Part shown: in pieces, positions 60,124-64,000 of the stretch
How positions within the stretch are numbered: the first letter of the stretch is position 1
How the letters are laid out: each line of letters starts with the position of its first letter
Assembly: GCF_030813695.1 (NCBI RefSeq)
Contig: NZ_JAUSVA010000002.1
Span: 7,649,501 to 7,713,500 of the forward strand
Direction of reading: 5' to 3'
DNA length: 64,000 nt
DNA from: Kitasatospora herbaricolor
GTDB taxonomy: Bacteria; Actinomycetota; Actinomycetes; Streptomycetales; Streptomycetaceae
The notes under the pieces: model-generated
Told to the model about the DNA's origin: nothing
Seen by the model: only the letters and a program-made list of their open reading frames with translations
Database searches by the model: none
Translations under genes and position numbers: made by a program

Positions 60124-61884
60124 ATGGGCGAAGCAGTGGTCCGGCGCCGCGCCTGGCGGCCGGCGGCGATCACCACCACCGTGCTGCTGGCCGGGCTGCT
60201 GCCGGCCGCGGCCTCGTCGGCCGACGGGCCGGGGCAACTGGACCTCGGGTACACCTGCGGGTCCGCCCGGGGCCCGGTGGAGGTCCGGGTGCTCCTCGGG
60301 CAGGAGTACCCGGACGCCGGGGTGGCGGGCAAGCCGCTCCGGCCCGGGGCGCTGACCGCCGAGATCGCCCTGGACCGGGCCGCGGTGGCGGCCCTGCTGC
60401 CGGCCGGCACGGCGGCCGTCGGCGGGACGGGCCGGTTCACCGCTCATGTGCGGCAGGGCGGTTCGGCGGCCGAGGCGGACTGGACGGTGCTCGCCGCGGC
60501 CGGCTCGCCGCTCGCCGGTGAGGGCGCTCTGCGGCTCGCCCTCACCGGGACGGTCGCGCCCGTGACGGTGTCCGCGCCGGGGGACGTCACCTTCACCGCC
60601 GGCGACCTCGACCTCACCCTGGCCGCCGCCTCCGCCCCCACCGTTCCTCCTGCCCCCGCCTCCCCCGCCGCTGCCACTGCCCCCGCCTCCCTCACCTTGC
60701 CCACCGCCCCCGCCTCCCCGGCCGCCGGGGCCGCCCCCACCTCCGCGACCCCCGGCGAGCCGGCCCCGGTCTCCCTGCACTGCGTCCAGAATCCCGGCCA
60801 GCGAGCGGAGTTGGGCAGCGTGCCGGTGTCGGCGGCCACGCAGCCGAGCCCGTCCGCCACCGGATCGCCCGGGCCGTCCGGCTCGGCCCCGGCCGGCGGC
60901 TCCGCCTCGCCCACCGCCACCGGACCGGCCGGCGGAGCCCCGTCGCCGACCGGCGCGCCCCCACCCTCGGGTGCCGCGTCCGCCTCGGCAGGCGCCTCCG
61001 CCCTGGTGGCGCCCCGCGCGGAGACACCCGCCCAGGGCGGCACCATCACGGTCGGCGGCCCGGTCCATTCGGGGGTGAACGCCTGCCCGGCGGCTCCGCA
61101 GGGCGAACTCGACCCCCGCCGCCTGCCGAAGGTGCCGGAGGGCGCGATCGTGCTCCCGATGCCCGGCGCCGACCCCTTCGAGCCGGTGCCCGCCTGCGCG
61201 TTCGCGGTCGGCTACGCCAATGTCGGCAAGCTCGGCGGAGCGGCGCTGATCAATGACCCGACCCGCGACCCGGCGATGATCCGGGTCGACATGCACAAGC
61301 GGATCGTGATGCTCTGGACGGACGACGGCAGCCCCGGATACGTCGAGGTGGACGGCATCGGCGAGCTGGAACTCCCGCCGGCCGAAGCCACCTTCCTCAC
61401 CTTCGGCTTCATGCCGACCACGGCGAGGATGAGGCTCACCCCGCTCACCCCGCTGACCCTCACGGTGATCGGGAACAGCGACTGGGACCAGCCGGTGATC
61501 ACCACCGCCGCCGGGTACCAGAACCTGACCCTGTACGACGTCCGGGTGAACGGCACGCCGCTCGACGTCGGGCCGAACTGCCGCACGGCCGCGCCGGTCG
61601 ACCTCACCCTCGTAGGCCGGCAGGACAGCGGGATCAGCACCGACGACGGCCGTCCGGACTACACCGTGCAGACCGGCGGCCCGCTCTCCTCCGCCCATCT
61701 GGTCATCCCGCCGTTCACCGGCTGCGGCACCGGCGGCGAGGACCTCAGCCCGCTGTTCACCGCGGCCGTCTCGGGCGCAGGGAACTCGCTGAACTTCATC
61801 CAGGGCGCGCTCTGCACCCCGACCAGCGACGAGCCGAACGGCTGCACCCCGGAGATCGAGATGCCCGCTCCGCCGCACCGCTGA
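60124..61884 (+). CDS. Large secreted protein (DUF6801-like) of the Mce locus
   Basis: 586 residues. A signal peptide (about 1-33, ending ASSADG) leads to a beta-rich N-terminal domain (about 38-165, starting LDLGYTCGSARGPVEVRVLL), similar to DUF6801. A 140-residue Pro/Ala/Ser-rich linker is followed by a C-terminal domain with GYANVGKLGGAALINDPTRDP and six or more cysteines. It has no transmembrane anchor. ATG 60124 follows GAGGAG. It stands 83 bases before the Mce ATPase gene on the same strand, so it is likely an exported accessory factor for lipid/sterol import. Confidence 0.8.
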   Translation: MGEAVVRRRAWRPAAITTTVLLAGLLPAAASSADGPGQLDLGYTCGSARGPVEVRVLLGQEYPDAGVAGKPLRPGALTAEIALDRAAVAALLPAGTAAVGGTGRFTAHVRQGGSAAEADWTVLAAAGSPLAGEGALRLALTGTVAPVTVSAPGDVTFTAGDLDLTLAAASAPTVPPAPASPAAATAPASLTLPTAPASPAAGAAPTSATPGEPAPVSLHCVQNPGQRAELGSVPVSAATQPSPSATGSPGPSGSAPAGGSASPTATGPAGGAPSPTGAPPPSGAASASAGASALVAPRAETPAQGGTITVGGPVHSGVNACPAAPQGELDPRRLPKVPEGAIVLPMPGADPFEPVPACAFAVGYANVGKLGGAALINDPTRDPAMIRVDMHKRIVMLWTDDGSPGYVEVDGIGELELPPAEATFLTFGFMPTTARMRLTPLTPLTLTVIGNSDWDQPVITTAAGYQNLTLYDVRVNGTPLDVGPNCRTAAPVDLTLVGRQDSGISTDDGRPDYTVQTGGPLSSAHLVIPPFTGCGTGGEDLSPLFTAAVSGAGNSLNFIQGALCTPTSDEPNGCTPEIEMPAPPHR

Positions 61885-61967
61885 CCGCCGTACCTCGCCG
61901 TACCCGCCGCACCCCGCAGCAGTACCCGCACCGCCGACCGCCGCCGCTCTCACCCCCGGGAGGTGTC

Positions 61968-62948
61968 ATGGGAATCGAAGTGATCGTCGAAGGTCTGACC
62001 AAGTCGTTCGGCCGCCAGACCGTCTGGCAGGACGTCTCGCTCACGCTGCCGCCCGGTGAGGTCAGCGTGCTGCTCGGGCCGTCCGGCACCGGCAAGACGG
62101 TGTTCCTGAAGTCCGTGATCGGCCTGCTGAAGCCCGAGCGGGGCCGGGTGCTCGTCAACGGCGTCGACATGGTGAACAGCCCCGAACGGGACATCTACGA
62201 AGTCCGCAAGCTGTTCGGCCTGATGTTCCAGGACGGCGCCCTGTTCGGCTCGATGTCGCTCTTCGACAACATCGCCTTCCCGCTGCGCGAGCACACCCGC
62301 ACCAAGGAGTCACAGATCCGGCGGATCGTGATGGAGCGGATGGAGATGGTCGGCCTGCTCGGCGCCGAGCGCAAACTGCCCGGTGAGATCTCCGGGGGGA
62401 TGCGCAAACGCGCCGGGCTGGCAAGGGCGTTGGTGCTGGACCCGCAGATCGTCCTGTGCGACGAGCCGGACTCCGGGCTCGACCCGGTCCGCACCTCCTA
62501 CCTCTCCCAGCTGCTCATCGACCTCAACGCGCAGACCGACGCGACGATGCTGATCGTCACCCACAACCTCGACATCGCCGCGACCGTGCCGGACAACATG
62601 GGCATGCTGTTCCGCCGCGGGCTGGTCGCCTTCGGCCCGCGGGAGGTGCTGCTGACCAGCGAGGAGCCCGTCGTCCGGCAGTTCCTGACCGGTCGCCGGG
62701 AGGGCCCGATCGGGATGTCGGAGGAGAAGGACGAGGCGACCCTGGCCGGCGAACTCCGTTACGGCGAAAGCCCGCCCGCGCCGCCCGGGCCGCTCCCCGC
62801 GCAGCTGGAGCCGTCGCCCAGGCTGCCCGCGAGGTCGGCCGTGCGGCGGCGGCAGGCCAGGGTCCGGGAGCTGTGGGACGAGCTGCCGGCGCCGGCCCGG
62901 GCCGCCCTCGGCGCCGCCGCGGCGCCCGGCCCGGGGGAGCGGGCATGA
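61968..62948 (+). CDS. Mce-type ABC transporter ATP-binding protein (MlaF/Mkl family)
   Basis: 326-residue ATPase that drives the Mce lipid/sterol importer with YrbE permeases. Walker A LLGPSGTGKTVFLK, Q-loop MFQDGALF, signature ISGGMRKRAGLARAL and Walker B IVLCDEPDSGLDPVR (the DEPDSGLD form is typical of Mkl/MlaF), then H-loop VTHN. A ~75-residue Pro/Ala-rich C-terminal tail follows. ATG 61968 with GGGAGGTG. Its stop overlaps the next start (ATGA). Confidence 0.94.
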   Translation: MGIEVIVEGLTKSFGRQTVWQDVSLTLPPGEVSVLLGPSGTGKTVFLKSVIGLLKPERGRVLVNGVDMVNSPERDIYEVRKLFGLMFQDGALFGSMSLFDNIAFPLREHTRTKESQIRRIVMERMEMVGLLGAERKLPGEISGGMRKRAGLARALVLDPQIVLCDEPDSGLDPVRTSYLSQLLIDLNAQTDATMLIVTHNLDIAATVPDNMGMLFRRGLVAFGPREVLLTSEEPVVRQFLTGRREGPIGMSEEKDEATLAGELRYGESPPAPPGPLPAQLEPSPRLPARSAVRRRQARVRELWDELPAPARAALGAAAAPGPGERA

Positions 62949-63724
62949 CCGCCGCCACCCGCCTGGCCGGGCCGCTGCGGCAGAGCGGCCGGCTGTTCGC
63001 GCTCGCCGCCACCACCGTCCGGGAGATCTTCCGCCGGCCGTTCCAGGTACGGGAGCTGGTCGAGCAGTTCTGGTTCGTCGCCAGTGTGACGATCCTGCCC
63101 GCCGCGCTGGTCTCGATCCCGTTCGGCGCCGTGATCGCCCTCCAGGTCGGCTCGCTCACCCAGCAGTTGGGCGCCCAGTCGTTCACCGGCGGGGCCAGCG
63201 TGCTGGCCGTCGTCCAGCAGGCCAGTCCGCTGATCGTCGCCCTGCTGATCGCGGGCGCCGGCGGCGCGGCGATCTGCGCCGACCTCGGCTCCCGGACCAT
63301 CCGCGAGGAGCTGGACGCGATGGAGGTGATGGGCGTCTCGCCCGTCCAACGCCTGGTGGTGCCGAGGGTGCTGGCCACGATGCTGGTGGCCGTGCTGCTC
63401 AACGGGCTGGTGTCGGTGGTCGGCGTCCTCGGCGGCTACTTCTTCAACGTCGTTCTGCAGCACGGGACTCCGGGCGCCTACCTGGCGAGCTTCTCGGCCC
63501 TCGCCCAGCTGCCGGACCTGTACATCGGCGAGTTCAAGGCGCTGGTCTTCGGCTTCGTGGCCGGCGTCGTCGCGGCCTACCGGGGCCTGAACCCCCGGGG
63601 CGGCCCGAAGGGCGTCGGGGACGCCGTCAACCAGTCCGTGGTGGTGACCTTCCTGCTGCTGTTCTTCCTGAACATGGTGCTCACGGCGGTCTACCTGCAG
63701 ATCGTCCCGCCGAAGGGAGCCTGA
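62945..63724 (+). CDS. yrbE1A: Mce-associated permease YrbE1A (MlaE family)
   Basis: 259-residue inner-membrane permease with about five or six helices. MlaE-family features are RELVEQFWFVASVTILPAALVSIPFGAVIALQ, IREELDAMEVMGVSPVQRLVVPRVLA and GVGDAVNQSVVVTFLLLFF. It is translationally coupled to the ATPase gene and precedes a second YrbE gene by 3 bases, as in mycobacterial and Streptomyces mce operons. Confidence 0.94.
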   Translation: MTAATRLAGPLRQSGRLFALAATTVREIFRRPFQVRELVEQFWFVASVTILPAALVSIPFGAVIALQVGSLTQQLGAQSFTGGASVLAVVQQASPLIVALLIAGAGGAAICADLGSRTIREELDAMEVMGVSPVQRLVVPRVLATMLVAVLLNGLVSVVGVLGGYFFNVVLQHGTPGAYLASFSALAQLPDLYIGEFKALVFGFVAGVVAAYRGLNPRGGPKGVGDAVNQSVVVTFLLLFFLNMVLTAVYLQIVPPKGA

Positions 63725-63727
63725 CCG

Positions 63728-64000
63728 GTGGCCCTGCTCGACAAGAACCCGGCCCCCGGCGGCGCGCCGCCGGGCGATACCCCGCCGGCGCGCCGCCGCC
63801 CGCGCCGCTGGTTCGGCTTCCTCGACGAGAGCGGCGACCACCTGCTCTTCCACCTCGCCGCGGCGCTGTGGATCCCGCGTACCCTGCGGCGCTACCGCAC
63901 CGAGGTGCAACGCCTGCTGGCCGAAGTGGCGTTCGGCAGCGGCGGCCTCGGCGTGATCGGCGGCACGGTCGGCGTGATGATCGGCATGACCCTGTTCACC
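63728..64000 (+). CDS. yrbE1B: Mce-associated permease YrbE1B (3' end outside window)
   Basis: The first 91 residues from a GTG at 63728 are seen. A Pro/Arg-rich N-terminal tail is followed by FGFLDESGDHLLFHLAAALW, IPRTLRRYRTEVQRLLAEVAFGSGGLGVIGGT and the start of the first helix. These match the second YrbE permease of Mce systems. The Mce proteins themselves are expected just beyond the window. Confidence 0.9.
   Translation, partial: MALLDKNPAPGGAPPGDTPPARRRPRRWFGFLDESGDHLLFHLAAALWIPRTLRRYRTEVQRLLAEVAFGSGGLGVIGGTVGVMIGMTLFT

Overview
The window looks like a chromosomal core segment from a high-G+C actinomycete of the family Streptomycetaceae (Streptomyces or Kitasatospora). The evidence is the very GC-rich sequence, the frequent GTG and TTG starts, a complete 167-residue BldD with its c-di-GMP motif, the actinobacterial nucleoid protein sIHF/mIHF, an actinobacterial (ATPase-dead) PriA and a Mce-type transport locus. 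The genus is an inference. I saw no rRNA, tRNA, CRISPR array, insertion sequence or prophage.

Layout. (1) 1-9.65 kb: the 3' part of aspS, a GNAT acetyltransferase, a LysR regulator, ppk2, rarA, rpsD with a structured leader, a small TPR protein and a large orphan NB-ARC/TPR ATPase. (2) 10-21.9 kb: a mostly translationally coupled run of DUF948 protein, DUF6167-like protein, alaS, ruvX, two tandem mltG paralogues, aroE, aroC, aroK, aroB and aroQ. This links alanyl-tRNA charging, peptidoglycan glycan-strand release and the shikimate pathway; it ends in a strong terminator. (3) 21.9-29.6 kb: small accessory units. They are a proline-rich P-loop ATPase, an Nei-type glycosylase, a MarR/MDR-oxidoreductase divergon, an ArsR/NiCoT divergon whose transporter carries a cobalamin riboswitch, an EamA exporter/XRE-cupin divergon, and a cysteine-free rpmG-rpmE2 pair under a probable Zur operator.

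(4) 29.8-35.1 kb: an M24 peptidase-like protein that has lost three metal ligands, then efp and nusB, followed by a thioesterase and an orphan gene, with bldD on the other strand behind two BldD-box-like sites. (5) 35.1-45.4 kb: the pyrimidine operon pyrR-pyrB-pyrC-orf-carA-carB-pyrD-pyrF, preceded by a PyrR-binding RNA loop that contains the pyrR ribosome-binding site. (6) 45.5-56.3 kb: mihF, gmk, rpoZ, coaBC, metK, priA, an HTH protein, def, fmt and rsmB (nucleoid, nucleotide, CoA, SAM and translation-initiation functions). (7) 56.4-64 kb: a small secreted cysteine-rich protein, a PucR-type regulator, two secreted proteins, then the start of a Mce lipid/sterol import locus (ATPase, YrbE1A, YrbE1B cut by the window end).

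Most promising for follow-up are the pseudo-enzyme beside efp, the tandem MltG pair in which one copy has a long glutamine-rich cytoplasmic domain, the double metal/cobalamin control of the NiCoT gene, the secreted-protein module attached to the Mce locus with recurring TGACAAG sites, and several RNA hairpins that bury ribosome-binding sites or resemble attenuators.
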